Of a stretch of DNA of 64,000 nt, positions 52,582 to 61,594 are shown one piece after another (the stretch's first letter is position 1; each line of letters opens with the position of its first letter). The stretch is taken from assembly GCA_016342355.1 (NCBI GenBank), contig JAEINP010000013.1, positions 1 to 64,000 on the forward strand, given 5' to 3'. The notes below the pieces were generated by a model. That model worked only from the letters and a program-made list of their open reading frames with translations. It ran no database searches and was not told where the DNA came from. The position numbers and the translations under genes are program-made. Source of the stretch: Desulfatibacillum sp. (lineage in GTDB: Bacteria; Desulfobacterota; Desulfobacteria; Desulfobacterales; Desulfatibacillaceae).

Positions 52582-54819
52582 TTATACTGCCTCCACCCTG
52601 CACGGCACAAACCGGTGAATGGGTGTGCCCATGCTACTGCGATGGGTGTTCTTAGTCAAATGGTTTACATTCAAACCGTACACGTCATCCCCGTATTGCA
52701 GACCAAAACCATGGGGAATGAGCACCGTACCCCTGCGCACCTGGTCGGTTGTCTGCAATTCTCCCCGGGCGGACCCGGCCTCCGTGGTTACTTCCACCTG
52801 TTGACCGTCTTCCAGGCCCAGGGCTTTGGCCTGCTCAGTATGCATCGCCACGGTGCAGGCGCGTTTTCCCTTGTTCCATTCGGGATTGCGCATGAGGGTG
52901 TTGGCGTTGTAGTCCATGTGCCGTCCTGCGTTGAGGATCAAAGGAAAGCTCTTGGGCATGACCATGGCCGCAGACTCGGAATCCGCGTCCAAAGCCTTGA
53001 TGTCCTCTTCCAATTCGGGAATAAAAACCTCCACCTTCCCCGAAGGCGTCTTGATCAGGCAAAAGTTTTCGTCCGGGTCCACAATTCCGGCCCAAAGTCC
53101 CTGGGGTTTGTCCAGCAAAGCCTGGAAAATCCGGTCCCCCTGGTCCATGCCCGGTTCAAACCCGGCCCGGGCCGCATTTTTCCGGAACGCCTTGGGCGCG
53201 GTCATCAATAATCCCCAGATGGCCGCCAAAGCCGCTGAATCCCACTCCTTGCCCAGGGTTTTGGCCAGCACCAGGGGCATGACCTTCAGGGCGTTGGGTT
53301 GCGCCCCCGCATACTCCATGAGCTTCATTCCAAAGGTCAGCCGGTCTCCCTTGGCAGCCTCGTAAAGCTCCTCGGGGATTTCCGGGATCAGGCCCATTTT
53401 ATCGGCCAGCAGGGTGGTGATCTGGCAAGACTCCAGGCAAAGCGGGGGGGGCTCCACCACCGGTCTGCGAATCTGGAAAAACACCTCGGGAAAATTATTG
53501 GGGAAAAAAGTGGTGTCGCAGGATTCGTAAAAGGTCCGGCAGGGCAGCACATAATGGGCCAGCCGGGCCGTTTCGCTCAGGACGATGTCGTTAACCACAA
53601 GCAAATCCAGCTTGGCGAAAGCCTCCTCGTAAGCCTGGGTGTCGGGATAGGCCCGCAAGGGGTTGACCGCGCTCACATACACGGCCCGCAAATGGTCGGG
53701 ATGGCTGGACAGGATTTCCTCGGGCATGACCGCCGGAGGGAAGGAGCCCGCCGCCACAGGCGGCATGTTGGTTTCCACCGTGCGCCATGTTTTGGGGTCT
53801 CTTTCATCCGCATGAAATCCCATAGGCACCACAAAGCCGGGGATGACATTGCCGCCCCGGACTCCGAACCGTCCGCAAACAGCAGCCAGGGTCTTGAGCA
53901 GGTACAGGCTCAACATGCCTTTCCGGCCCATGTAAAGCCCCAGGTCCGGGTGCATGCACCATTTTTTGGTGGTCATAAGGCGGCACAATTCGGTTACCTG
54001 ATCCAGTTCCAATTCACAGGTGGCGATGGCGGCCTTGTAATCAAACCCTTCAAACCAAGGCCTTATCCGGTCCCAGCCCTGCACATGGGCCTGGATGTAT
54101 TCGGAATTCTCCCAACCTTCCTTCACGATAATGGCGATGATGGCTTTGATCAGCAGGGCGTCCGCGCCCGGTTTTACCGCAAGATGGATATTGGCGATGG
54201 CTGCGGTTTCGCTCACCCGGGGGTCCACCACCACAAGCAGCTTGTCCGGGTCCTTGGAAATGGCCCGCAGGGTCTTACGGGCCTGTGGCATCTGGTGGCT
54301 CATCATGCCGTTCCAACCCCAGGCCACCATCATTTCCGTGGCGTGCTCGTCCGGGACCGCCAGGTTATATTGCTTGCCCAGCATGCGCCCGAACAGCCAC
54401 CAGGAATCGGAGAACTCCTGCCCGCCCGAGGAATAATAATAACTGGAGCCCATGCTCCGTAGCCAGGTCAGGCCAAAGGCGGCTTCCATATGCCCGCCTT
54501 GGGCGCTGCCCCCCATATACGCCAGACTTCTGGGGCCGTGTTCTTTGGCGATGGCCTGCATTTTCTCGGCGATTTCGGTGATGGCCTGATCCCAGGAAAT
54601 GGGCTCGAATTTACCGTTCACTTTTTTCAAGGGCTCGGTCAAACGGTCCTTGGGATATTGGTGATAGACCACGTTCAGACCTTTCCGGCAGGCATAGCCT
54701 TCGCTCCGGAGATTGTCCTTGTCAGGCCTGGATTTTATTATGCGGCCGTCCTCCACCAGCAATTCCAGCCCGCAGTTTTGCGCACACAACACACATCCCG
54801 TCTTATGCCATTCGCCCAT
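52582..54819 (-). CDS. Molybdopterin oxidoreductase, DMSO-reductase family
   Basis: A 745-residue MopB-family catalytic subunit. A 4Fe-4S motif at the N-terminus (C9, C12, C16 and C43 in GYACRKG) precedes the bis-MGD domains; the C-terminal part has LILNAGRHMDYNANT and HGFGLQYGDDVYGLNVNHLT. No twin-arginine signal is present, so it is cytoplasmic. No ferredoxin-type or membrane subunit gene is adjacent, which fits a single-subunit acetylene-hydratase- or DH-like enzyme of this family. The ATG at 54819 has AGGAAGG upstream. Next to a MoeA-FmdE fusion gene. Confidence 0.9.
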   Translation of the reverse strand: MGEWHKTGCVLCAQNCGLELLVEDGRIIKSRPDKDNLRSEGYACRKGLNVVYHQYPKDRLTEPLKKVNGKFEPISWDQAITEIAEKMQAIAKEHGPRSLAYMGGSAQGGHMEAAFGLTWLRSMGSSYYYSSGGQEFSDSWWLFGRMLGKQYNLAVPDEHATEMMVAWGWNGMMSHQMPQARKTLRAISKDPDKLLVVVDPRVSETAAIANIHLAVKPGADALLIKAIIAIIVKEGWENSEYIQAHVQGWDRIRPWFEGFDYKAAIATCELELDQVTELCRLMTTKKWCMHPDLGLYMGRKGMLSLYLLKTLAAVCGRFGVRGGNVIPGFVVPMGFHADERDPKTWRTVETNMPPVAAGSFPPAVMPEEILSSHPDHLRAVYVSAVNPLRAYPDTQAYEEAFAKLDLLVVNDIVLSETARLAHYVLPCRTFYESCDTTFFPNNFPEVFFQIRRPVVEPPPLCLESCQITTLLADKMGLIPEIPEELYEAAKGDRLTFGMKLMEYAGAQPNALKVMPLVLAKTLGKEWDSAALAAIWGLLMTAPKAFRKNAARAGFEPGMDQGDRIFQALLDKPQGLWAGIVDPDENFCLIKTPSGKVEVFIPELEEDIKALDADSESAAMVMPKSFPLILNAGRHMDYNANTLMRNPEWNKGKRACTVAMHTEQAKALGLEDGQQVEVTTEAGSARGELQTTDQVRRGTVLIPHGFGLQYGDDVYGLNVNHLTKNTHRSSMGTPIHRFVPCRVEAV

Positions 54820-54849
54820 GATTGCCTTCCTTGTCTGCAAGGTTAGTAT

Positions 54850-55443
54850 TTATTGCGGTTGCCGGTTTTTCAATATTTGCTCGAACACCATGCGGTTGAA
54901 TACCGCCATGGATTCCCCGTTCTTCATAACCTTGGTCTGGAGCAGGGTCCCCTGCCACGCGCTGATGATAAAATGGGCCGTGGCTTCCACGGACAGATCT
55001 TTGGGGACCTCTCCTGCCTGGATTGCTTCTTTCAATACCTTGGCGATTCCGTTTCGCATCTGCTCCAGAATGCTTTCCAGTTTCTCCCGGAACGGTGCGC
55101 TCTGGTCGCTCATTTCCAGGCAGAGATTGCCCACCGGGCACCCCCCCTGATACCCATAGCGCTCGAAATTGTCGCCATAGGCCTTGAAAAAGTTTTTCAG
55201 CCGGGTGAGGGGAGAAGCCTCCTTGTCGTACAAGGCGGCAATGCCCACGGACGCGGCCCACATGGCCATGTAGTCCAGGAGTTCCAGGCCAAAGTCTTCC
55301 TTGCTTGGGAAATAATGGTAAAAAGAGCCTTTGGGGACCTTGGCGGCCTTGAGAATTTCTCCGATGCCGGTGTGGTTGAAGCCTTTTTGGTAGACCAGCC
55401 TGGCGCCCTGTTCCAGGATTTTTTCTTTGGTTGAGTTTTTCAT
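54850..55443 (-). CDS. TetR/AcrR-family regulator
   Basis: A 197-residue TetR. The N-terminal HTH (KEKILEQGARLVYQKGFNHTGIGEILKAAKVPKGSFYHYFPSKEDFG region, residues 5-50) is typical, and a C-terminal ligand domain follows. Its stop is 30 bases before the oxidoreductase start, so it leads that operon. No ribosome site is seen at the ATG at 55443, and the promoter is so close that the message may be leaderless. It probably represses its own operon through the palindrome at 55458-55472. Confidence 0.9.
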   Translation of the reverse strand: MKNSTKEKILEQGARLVYQKGFNHTGIGEILKAAKVPKGSFYHYFPSKEDFGLELLDYMAMWAASVGIAALYDKEASPLTRLKNFFKAYGDNFERYGYQGGCPVGNLCLEMSDQSAPFREKLESILEQMRNGIAKVLKEAIQAGEVPKDLSVEATAHFIISAWQGTLLQTKVMKNGESMAVFNRMVFEQILKNRQPQ

Positions 55444-55450
55444 AGTGATA

Positions 55451-55479
55451 TTTTTAGTAGACCGGTCGTCTATTGTCAA
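55451..55479 (-). promoter_or_regulatory. tetR promoter with overlapping operator
   Basis: On the minus strand TTGACA (55474-55479) and TAAAAA (55451-55456) are 17 bases apart. The spacer holds an inverted repeat TAGAC/GTCTA (55458-55472) with a GACCGGTC core, a typical TetR operator. The -10 ends 7 bases before the ATG. Confidence 0.7.
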
Positions 55480-55574
55480 GAAAATATATTTTTGGCTCCC
55501 TGCGTGAGGAGAGACCTCCCTTGCTCCTCCCAATCCTCCCCTCCCCACAAGGGAAAAGACGCCATTGAAAGGGC

Positions 55575-56585
55575 CTAAACCGTGGTCTTCCAGTCCTCCC
55601 GCGCGATGTCCAGAAAGCGCTTGGCGCGGTCCGAGTAAAGATTGAGGCCCTCCCAATTGGGCGGATTCAGGATTTTTTGCATGAGCAGGCCGTCATCGTC
55701 AAACCAGCGGGGCAGCAGGCCGCCCAAAAAATACCCCTGGGCCCTCAGGGCGTCCACGGCGGCCGAGCACCAGGGACAGGACAATTTTACCCATGCCTGG
55801 CACACCAGGATTTTGTTTTGATCGCGGATTTCTTTTTCCGTTGCCCGGAAATCCCTGGAAAAATCCGGGCCGATGGACTGGACGGCAAAACGCGCCACCC
55901 GGGCGAAATCATACATGGTGGGGACTATTTCTGTGGCGCCATCAGCCGGAACATTGGCATGGGCGTTTTCCAGGGTGCGGGAATCGTCCATATCCTCGTA
56001 AAAAAACCGGAATTCCTCATCATAGCACTTTGGCAGGTAAACTGTATGGGGCTTGGGCGCAATGGTCATAAAGCCAACCACGGCGCCCACCCGGCCCATT
56101 GCGCTTTTTTCCTGGGTATAGGCTTCCGCGGGCATAAGGTCCACTTCCAGGGCCGTTTCACGGAATCCCATGTTTGCGCATATTTTTTGCATGAAAAAAT
56201 GGTTGGCGACCGCCTCTCCCCACAGCCCCTCGACCTTCAGGTTTTTCAGGGTTTTTCGGCTCAAGACCAGCTCGTGCAACCGGGAGGCGATCCCGAACCC
56301 GCGGTACTGGGGCAGCACAATGCCGGAACCTATTTCATACAGGCCTTCAAAGGGGGAAGACCGGTAAATGGCGAGGACGCCGATCATGGCGCCATCCTTG
56401 TCCTTTGCAATGAAAGGCAGCACTTCCTTTTTCCGGAAGGCTTCCCGGAGTTTCTCCGGGTTGTAGTAAAGTTTGACGGGATAGCCTTCTCCATACACCG
56501 CCCTGAACAGAGTGGCCACTCTGGGGGCGTCCTCCGGCTGGAACAGGCCGACAGTGAACGAAAAGTCCGGGGGTTTGTTTTTCAT
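55575..56585 (-). CDS. GNAT-family N-acetyltransferase with C-terminal extension
   Basis: A 336-residue protein. Residues 8-165 form a GNAT domain; the acetyl-CoA loop is IVLPQYRGFGIASRLHELV. The C-terminal 170 residues form another domain, which may be a second, degenerate GNAT or a partner-binding domain, and hold a CPWC pair near 268-271. It starts 3 bases after the MFS gene and ends the five-gene operon that begins at 61208. Confidence 0.78.
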   Translation of the reverse strand: MKNKPPDFSFTVGLFQPEDAPRVATLFRAVYGEGYPVKLYYNPEKLREAFRKKEVLPFIAKDKDGAMIGVLAIYRSSPFEGLYEIGSGIVLPQYRGFGIASRLHELVLSRKTLKNLKVEGLWGEAVANHFFMQKICANMGFRETALEVDLMPAEAYTQEKSAMGRVGAVVGFMTIAPKPHTVYLPKCYDEEFRFFYEDMDDSRTLENAHANVPADGATEIVPTMYDFARVARFAVQSIGPDFSRDFRATEKEIRDQNKILVCQAWVKLSCPWCSAAVDALRAQGYFLGGLLPRWFDDDGLLMQKILNPPNWEGLNLYSDRAKRFLDIAREDWKTTV

Positions 56586-56588
56586 GGT

Positions 56589-57788
56589 TTATACCTTTCC
56601 GGCAAGCCGCAGGGCTAAAAGCCCGAATATGATGGAAACCGCCGACATAAAGAAAAAAAGAACAGGATAACCGTACCTGGCAATTATAAGGCCGCCCAAA
56701 ACCGGCCCCAGAAAATAGCCCAGGTCCACCATTTCAATCAGCATGTTGGTGTTAAAGGCGCGGAGCCTGGGAGCCGACATATTGAAGACAATGGCCATGA
56801 CAACCGGCATGGCTATTCCCCACCCCAGTCCCAGCAAGCCGCCGGAGACGTAAAAGCTCCAGGGGCTGCGCACGGATTCCAGCAATACAAACATCAGGCC
56901 CACAAAAACCAAGGCTCCGGCACACATCCAGGCTTTGTTCCACCGATCAAACAGGGAGGAGGCCGCAAGGCGGACGCTTATCATGGCAAAGGTGGAAAAA
57001 ACGAAAAATGGGCCGACCCGCTCTATGCCGATGGTTGGCCCGTAGCTTTTCAGAAAAAAGAACACTATGGAAAAACAAAAATAGGAAACCGCCGCCAGGG
57101 ACAGGGCAAGGAGTATGGCCGGGTTCCTGAAACTGCCCATGATTTCCCGGCGGCTTAAAACCGCCTTTGCTTTGCCCTCGTCATGCAAGACGTTTGACGG
57201 CGATTTGCCGATCAGCCATAGCACGGGAAAAACCATTGCCGTGGAAACCATTGCCGATAAGTATACGGAGGCCTGGCTGAAACCCCGGGAAAGCCCGAAT
57301 TCCACCAGGACCGGGACCACCGCAAAGGGCAGGAGGTTGATGATGGACATGATTCCAAAGGCCATGCCGCTTTTTTCGGGATGGATGACGCTGACAGTCC
57401 GGGCTATAACGGCGGTAATCATGAGCACAAAGGCCAGTCCGTGCAAAGCCCGCAACAAACCAAAGAAGGCCGCTCCGCTGGCCACTGCATAACCACCCAG
57501 GCAAAGGATCATGCCACCGGTTCCACAGGCAATCCACGGCAGGGCGTTTTGCGGATGTATAAACGGACTGATAAATGGGCGAACAATAAGAGCCGTCAGG
57601 GGAAAAAGACCCAAAAGAAGCCCCGCCGTCTTCGCTTCCACGCCGCCCCTGATGAGGCAATCGTAAAAATTGAAGAATACGGCCATGTTGCAAAGGCCTA
57701 AAAAAAAGACCAGAAGGAGGAGCATGAACGATCCCGTGAATAAGGGCCCGGCCTGGGGACTTTCCTGAAAGGAAGGGTTTTCAGGCAT
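56589..57788 (-). CDS. Major facilitator superfamily transporter
   Basis: A 399-residue, twelve-segment MFS protein. FFNFYDCLIRGGVEAKTAG and the paired second-half segment LGLGWGIAMPVV are MFS features. The ATG at 57788 has AAGGAG upstream and overlaps the end of the ADA-like gene by 8 bases. In this operon it may export the pathway product or take up a precursor. Substrate unknown. Confidence 0.87.
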   Translation of the reverse strand: MPENPSFQESPQAGPLFTGSFMLLLLVFFLGLCNMAVFFNFYDCLIRGGVEAKTAGLLLGLFPLTALIVRPFISPFIHPQNALPWIACGTGGMILCLGGYAVASGAAFFGLLRALHGLAFVLMITAVIARTVSVIHPEKSGMAFGIMSIINLLPFAVVPVLVEFGLSRGFSQASVYLSAMVSTAMVFPVLWLIGKSPSNVLHDEGKAKAVLSRREIMGSFRNPAILLALSLAAVSYFCFSIVFFFLKSYGPTIGIERVGPFFVFSTFAMISVRLAASSLFDRWNKAWMCAGALVFVGLMFVLLESVRSPWSFYVSGGLLGLGWGIAMPVVMAIVFNMSAPRLRAFNTNMLIEMVDLGYFLGPVLGGLIIARYGYPVLFFFMSAVSIIFGLLALRLAGKV

Positions 57789-58782
57789 GATGCGGCTCCT
57801 TTTTTTCATGAACCATCCAACGCGTCTTTTCCTCTGGTTCCAAAAAGCTGTACCGGAAGCCGTTGGCCAGGATGTCCGCGAGACAAGCCATATCAATGCC
57901 CATACGCTGGTGCGCCAGGGAATATTCCTTGCTTAAGGAAGTACTGAAGAATACGGGATCATCGGTGTTCAGGGTCACGGGAACTCCTATTTCCGCCAGT
58001 TTGGCAAGCGGATGATCTTCGTACGAAGCCGCAGCCCCAAGCAGCACATTGCTGGAAGGCGATATTTCCAGGGCAATGTCCTTTTCCGTCAGCAGGCGGC
58101 AAACCCGGTCGTCCAGGGCGGCTCCCAGGCCGTGCCCTATGCGTTTTGGTTGCAGAATCTCAATGGTTTGCTTCACATGATCCGGCCCGGCGAACTCTCC
58201 GGCATGGGCCACGGTTTCCAGTCCCATGGCCCTTGCCTTCTCGAAATAGGGGGCGAAAGGAAGAATGCTATCCGCCACCTCCATGCCTGCCAGGTCTATG
58301 CCCAGGATCAGATTGTCGGGAAATTGGCGGATATAGGCAAAGGTTTCCTCGGCAGCTTCGGCCCCAAACATGCGGGACATGGAAAACAAAAGCCGCACCT
58401 TAACATTGTGTTGCCACATGCCCTCCCGCAGTCCGGCGTACAGGCCCCGGAACATGGCTTCCGGAGCCACGCCCCTCTTGACATGAAAGGCTGGCATGAA
58501 AGAACACTCCGTATAAACGATGTTTTCCGCTGCCTGCATTTGCATAAATGCCCGGGCGGCCTGATAAAAGTCCTCCTCATCTTCCAGCAGGCCGGTTGTC
58601 GCAAAAAAACACAGGGCGAATTCTTCAAAACCTTTGAACGCGAAGATATCCGGCATAATGGGTTCGCGTCCTTTGGCCGCGGCCAGAAGGTTCAGGAATT
58701 CAAGGGGCAGGGCGCCTTCCAGGTGCACATGCAACTCTGCCTTGGGCCGGGTCCTGAAGCGTTTTTCCACATCAGATATCAT
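57781..58782 (-). CDS. Adenosine-deaminase-family protein
   Basis: A 333-residue TIM-barrel metal deaminase. HVHLEG (H18, H20), HAGE, RIGHG and LNTDDP provide the Zn ligands and catalytic residues of ADA-like enzymes. Small bacterial members may act on adenine, aminodeoxyfutalosine or N6-alkyladenine rather than adenosine. Its start overlaps the end of the hisC-like gene by 11 bases, so it belongs to the same operon. GGGAG precedes the ATG. Confidence 0.86.
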   Translation of the reverse strand: MISDVEKRFRTRPKAELHVHLEGALPLEFLNLLAAAKGREPIMPDIFAFKGFEEFALCFFATTGLLEDEEDFYQAARAFMQMQAAENIVYTECSFMPAFHVKRGVAPEAMFRGLYAGLREGMWQHNVKVRLLFSMSRMFGAEAAEETFAYIRQFPDNLILGIDLAGMEVADSILPFAPYFEKARAMGLETVAHAGEFAGPDHVKQTIEILQPKRIGHGLGAALDDRVCRLLTEKDIALEISPSSNVLLGAAASYEDHPLAKLAEIGVPVTLNTDDPVFFSTSLSKEYSLAHQRMGIDMACLADILANGFRYSFLEPEEKTRWMVHEKKEPHHA

Positions 58783-59902
58783 GGCCGCACTCCCTTAGTA
58801 TATTCTTGAGGCAGGTCACAAAAGTATGCATGGCGGGCATGTCCCCCACGGAAACCCGGATGAAATTGGGAAAGCGGAATCCGGTCATGGTGCGTATCAT
58901 GACCCCCTGCTGCATGAGCTTGCGGTATGCCAGGCTATCGCTCATGGGAAGGCGCACCATGAGATAGCACCCCTCCCCGCCCACGGTGGACAGGCCGAGG
59001 GCGTTCATTTCATAATCCAAATACGCCTTGGCTTCCCTCACAAGCGCCCGGGTGTTTTCCACATGGTCCCGGGACTCCAGGGCTGCCAGGGCCGCGACCT
59101 GGGCCATGGCGTTGACCGAATACACAACGCAGGTGCGGCGGATGATGTCCACCACCTCCAGGGAACCGGCCAGGTATCCGATTCGCAGGCTGGCCAGCCC
59201 GAACATCTTTGAAAAGGTGCGGAAAGTCACCAGATTGGGGTATTGGGACAACAGCTTCATGGCGTCGGGATAATCCGGTTTTTCCACAAACTCGCAATAG
59301 GCCTCATCCACCACAACAATGCTCCTGTTTCCCACCTGATTCAGGAAATTCAGGAGCTTGTCCCGGTTCCAGTAGGTTCCGGTTGGGTTATTGGGATTGC
59401 AGATAAAAAAGATTTTTGTCCGTTCATCTGCCGCGGCCAGCATGGCTTCATCATCAAAGCCATAATCCTTCAGGGGAACGGTCCTGGCCTCATATCCGGA
59501 AAACCTGGCCACCCATTCATACACGGCAAAGGTTTTGTCCGCAGTGACGATGTTGTCGCCCTCCTGGCAAAAAGCCTTGATGGCGAAGGCAATCACCTCG
59601 TTGGCGCCGTTGCCCACCAGGAACTGGTCCGGCTCCATGCCAAAGCGTTCAGCCAGTCTCTGGCGCAGGTGGTAGGCATCACCGCTGGGATAGACAGAAG
59701 CCCGTTTTGGAGGGAAATCCCGGATTGCCTTTTGGGACTCCCGGGGCGGTCCCAAGGGATTCTCATTGTTGTTTAATCGCAACAGGGAAGAGCATCCATA
59801 GTACTCCATGAGCATGTCATCGGGCTTGGAAGGTATGTAAGCCTCAAAGCACTTGATATGGGAAGGCGCCAGACATTGCAAATCAGGCATTGTGACAGTC
59901 AT
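58772..59902 (-). CDS. HisC-family aminotransferase
   Basis: A 376-residue fold-type I PLP aminotransferase. NENPLGPP (arginine-anchoring end), NPNNPTG, DEAYCEF and the Schiff-base lysine in RTFSKMFGLASLRIGY are diagnostic of the histidinol-phosphate aminotransferase subfamily. No other his genes are here; in this operon it may act on another amino acid or keto acid. The ATG at 59902 has GAGG upstream and lies 10 bases after the ATPase/GNAT-like gene. Confidence 0.87.
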   Translation of the reverse strand: MTVTMPDLQCLAPSHIKCFEAYIPSKPDDMLMEYYGCSSLLRLNNNENPLGPPRESQKAIRDFPPKRASVYPSGDAYHLRQRLAERFGMEPDQFLVGNGANEVIAFAIKAFCQEGDNIVTADKTFAVYEWVARFSGYEARTVPLKDYGFDDEAMLAAADERTKIFFICNPNNPTGTYWNRDKLLNFLNQVGNRSIVVVDEAYCEFVEKPDYPDAMKLLSQYPNLVTFRTFSKMFGLASLRIGYLAGSLEVVDIIRRTCVVYSVNAMAQVAALAALESRDHVENTRALVREAKAYLDYEMNALGLSTVGGEGCYLMVRLPMSDSLAYRKLMQQGVMIRTMTGFRFPNFIRVSVGDMPAMHTFVTCLKNILRECGHDI

Positions 59903-59912
59903 GTCAAAAACC

Positions 59913-61208
59913 TCATCGGCTGAAAAAGGCCATATCCCCGCACCCGGCATAGGGGAGTATGTATCGGGGAGAAAAATCCGCGTCCAAAAGCGCTGGCGTG
60001 AAATCCGCCTGCCACGGGCTGCCTAAGTCCAGGGCGAACAACACGTTGGCGACTCGCTCCTTTTTTGTCATTTCCAGGTGTGCCGCAATATTTTGGGGGA
60101 TGTCCCGGCCCGGGGAAACCGGCCAAAAAGTGGCGGCTCCACCTCTCCGGTCAAATTCCGTGAACAGGACGGAGCGGCTTTTGGGCGCCAAAGGGCGCCC
60201 GGAAGGGCGCAATATTTTCCGGGGCAGGCACAAACGGGCGTATTGTTTTTCCAGGAAAGGTTCCAGGGCCTCATGGGCCCACACAATGCACCCGGGATCT
60301 TCCTGCATTTGCCGGAAATAGGCAGGGGCCTGAAACCTTGCACCGTCATCTGATGTAACGGGCAGGCTGCCCACGGTTTCGAAATAATGCACGGGAATGT
60401 CCGGGTTGTGGCGGCGATTCACAAGGCCCATTATCGGAAGTTTGGCGATGTCTCCGATGCAGAAGTCCAGCAGGGCCTCGGCAATCGCAGGATTGCGGTC
60501 TTCGGTAAACACGAACGGGCCGTGGCATTCCACCATGTTGCCGTCCGGGGGGCGGTCCCAGGCAATGATTCCCCCCACCTCGCCAGCGGGACCCTGAGCC
60601 ATGGCTGCGCGGACTCGGCCGAAATCAAGCATGTCCGCCAGCATCTGAGGATAAAAAAATTCCCGGGGCAAAGCGTGGGCAGGATAAAGCCCCAAGGCCT
60701 GGGTGGCTGCGTAGGCGGCCTCCTCGGGAGAAGATTCCCTGACGGAAAAGTCTTTCAGAGGCGCCAGGGACGTCACGGCGCCGCCCGAGTGTTGTGGATA
60801 GCTCTTTTCCTTGACCAGTTTAAGCACAAAACGGCTGCCATCATCCCGAATCACGGAAAATCCGTCCACTATGCGCGAGGCCACCAACAAGCCTAGGTTC
60901 TCCAAATCCTCTTCATTATCCGCAGCCACAGAGGACGTCATGTTGAAGTATTCCAATGGAAAGTTCAGGTCGTGAAAGACAAATTCGATGGTGACGCAAT
61001 GTCCGCCAGGCAGGCAGCGGACTGCCAACTGTTTACCCGGCGCCGACTTGCACAGGGACATAAAGATTTCTTCCGTCGCCATGGCAACGCGGCGTACTTC
61101 CGCCGTTCCCAGGCCCATGGCCTGGGAAGCCTTTTCAGCCACGGCCCGGGCCACGGGAAAGAATTCGGGAGCGGCGGCAAGTTCCAGGGATACTTGGGTA
61201 GCAATCAT
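59913..61208 (-). CDS. RsbW-like ATPase and GNAT-like fusion protein
   Basis: A 431-residue protein. The N-terminal 140 residues resemble HATPase_c_2 of anti-sigma factors (VRRVAMATEEIFMSLCKSA as the helix carrying the N-box, then a GLLVASRIVD G-box-like segment). The C-terminal part (about 160-340) has GNAT-like spacing: SSPEEAAYAA, EVGGIIAWD, NPAIAEALLDFCI. The fusion is unusual. The ATG at 61208 has AAGGA upstream; a TTG at 61244 would add 12 residues. It heads the hisC-ADA-MFS-GNAT operon. Confidence 0.65.
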   Translation of the reverse strand: MIATQVSLELAAAPEFFPVARAVAEKASQAMGLGTAEVRRVAMATEEIFMSLCKSAPGKQLAVRCLPGGHCVTIEFVFHDLNFPLEYFNMTSSVAADNEEDLENLGLLVASRIVDGFSVIRDDGSRFVLKLVKEKSYPQHSGGAVTSLAPLKDFSVRESSPEEAAYAATQALGLYPAHALPREFFYPQMLADMLDFGRVRAAMAQGPAGEVGGIIAWDRPPDGNMVECHGPFVFTEDRNPAIAEALLDFCIGDIAKLPIMGLVNRRHNPDIPVHYFETVGSLPVTSDDGARFQAPAYFRQMQEDPGCIVWAHEALEPFLEKQYARLCLPRKILRPSGRPLAPKSRSVLFTEFDRRGGAATFWPVSPGRDIPQNIAAHLEMTKKERVANVLFALDLGSPWQADFTPALLDADFSPRYILPYAGCGDMAFFSR

Positions 61209-61244
61209 GAGGGCGTCCTTCCCAAAATCAGCCAGGCAATTCAA

Positions 61245-61591
61245 CTTGAAAACAATGGGCGGCAGGCCGGTGCAAGGGGGAAAGCAGAAAATTGCAGAAC
61301 CAATTGTTGCATGTCAACAAAGGCCAGCTTGCCGCGAAAATGTGAAGGCATTTGTCGTATAAAAAACAGCGATTGTCAATAATGCCGGATCAAAAATCCT
61401 TTCCCGCTTCTGGGAAATGTGCAGCCGTTTTGACGGGCGGCTTGCAGCGTGGCCTTGCTCCATGACATGGAATGCCGATTCAAATAACGGATTCAGAGGC
61501 CCGCAACAGTCCCCCCCAAAAAAAAGGCAGGGAGAGGCATTTTGCCCTTTCCCGGGCCGGGCATTCTTTTGTTCACCGGGCATTCTTTTGT
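61245..61591. other. Intergenic region, 347 bases
   Basis: It must hold the promoter of the minus-strand operon on the right-hand side. A 19-base tandem duplication lies at its end (61557-61594). I see no other hairpin or gene. Confidence 0.5.
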
Positions 61592-61594
61592 TCA
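61557..61594. repeat. 19-base tandem duplication
   Basis: CCGGGCATTCTTTTGTTCA occurs twice without a gap (61557-61575 and 61576-61594). The second copy includes the nitroreductase stop codon. Confidence 0.9.

Noticed and set aside
53299-54462. 387-residue plus-strand open frame
   Set aside because: Antisense to the molybdopterin oxidoreductase; no motif.
58772-59902. Histidine biosynthesis locus
   Set aside because: Only a HisC-family gene is present; no other his gene lies in the window, and the operon partners are unrelated to histidine.
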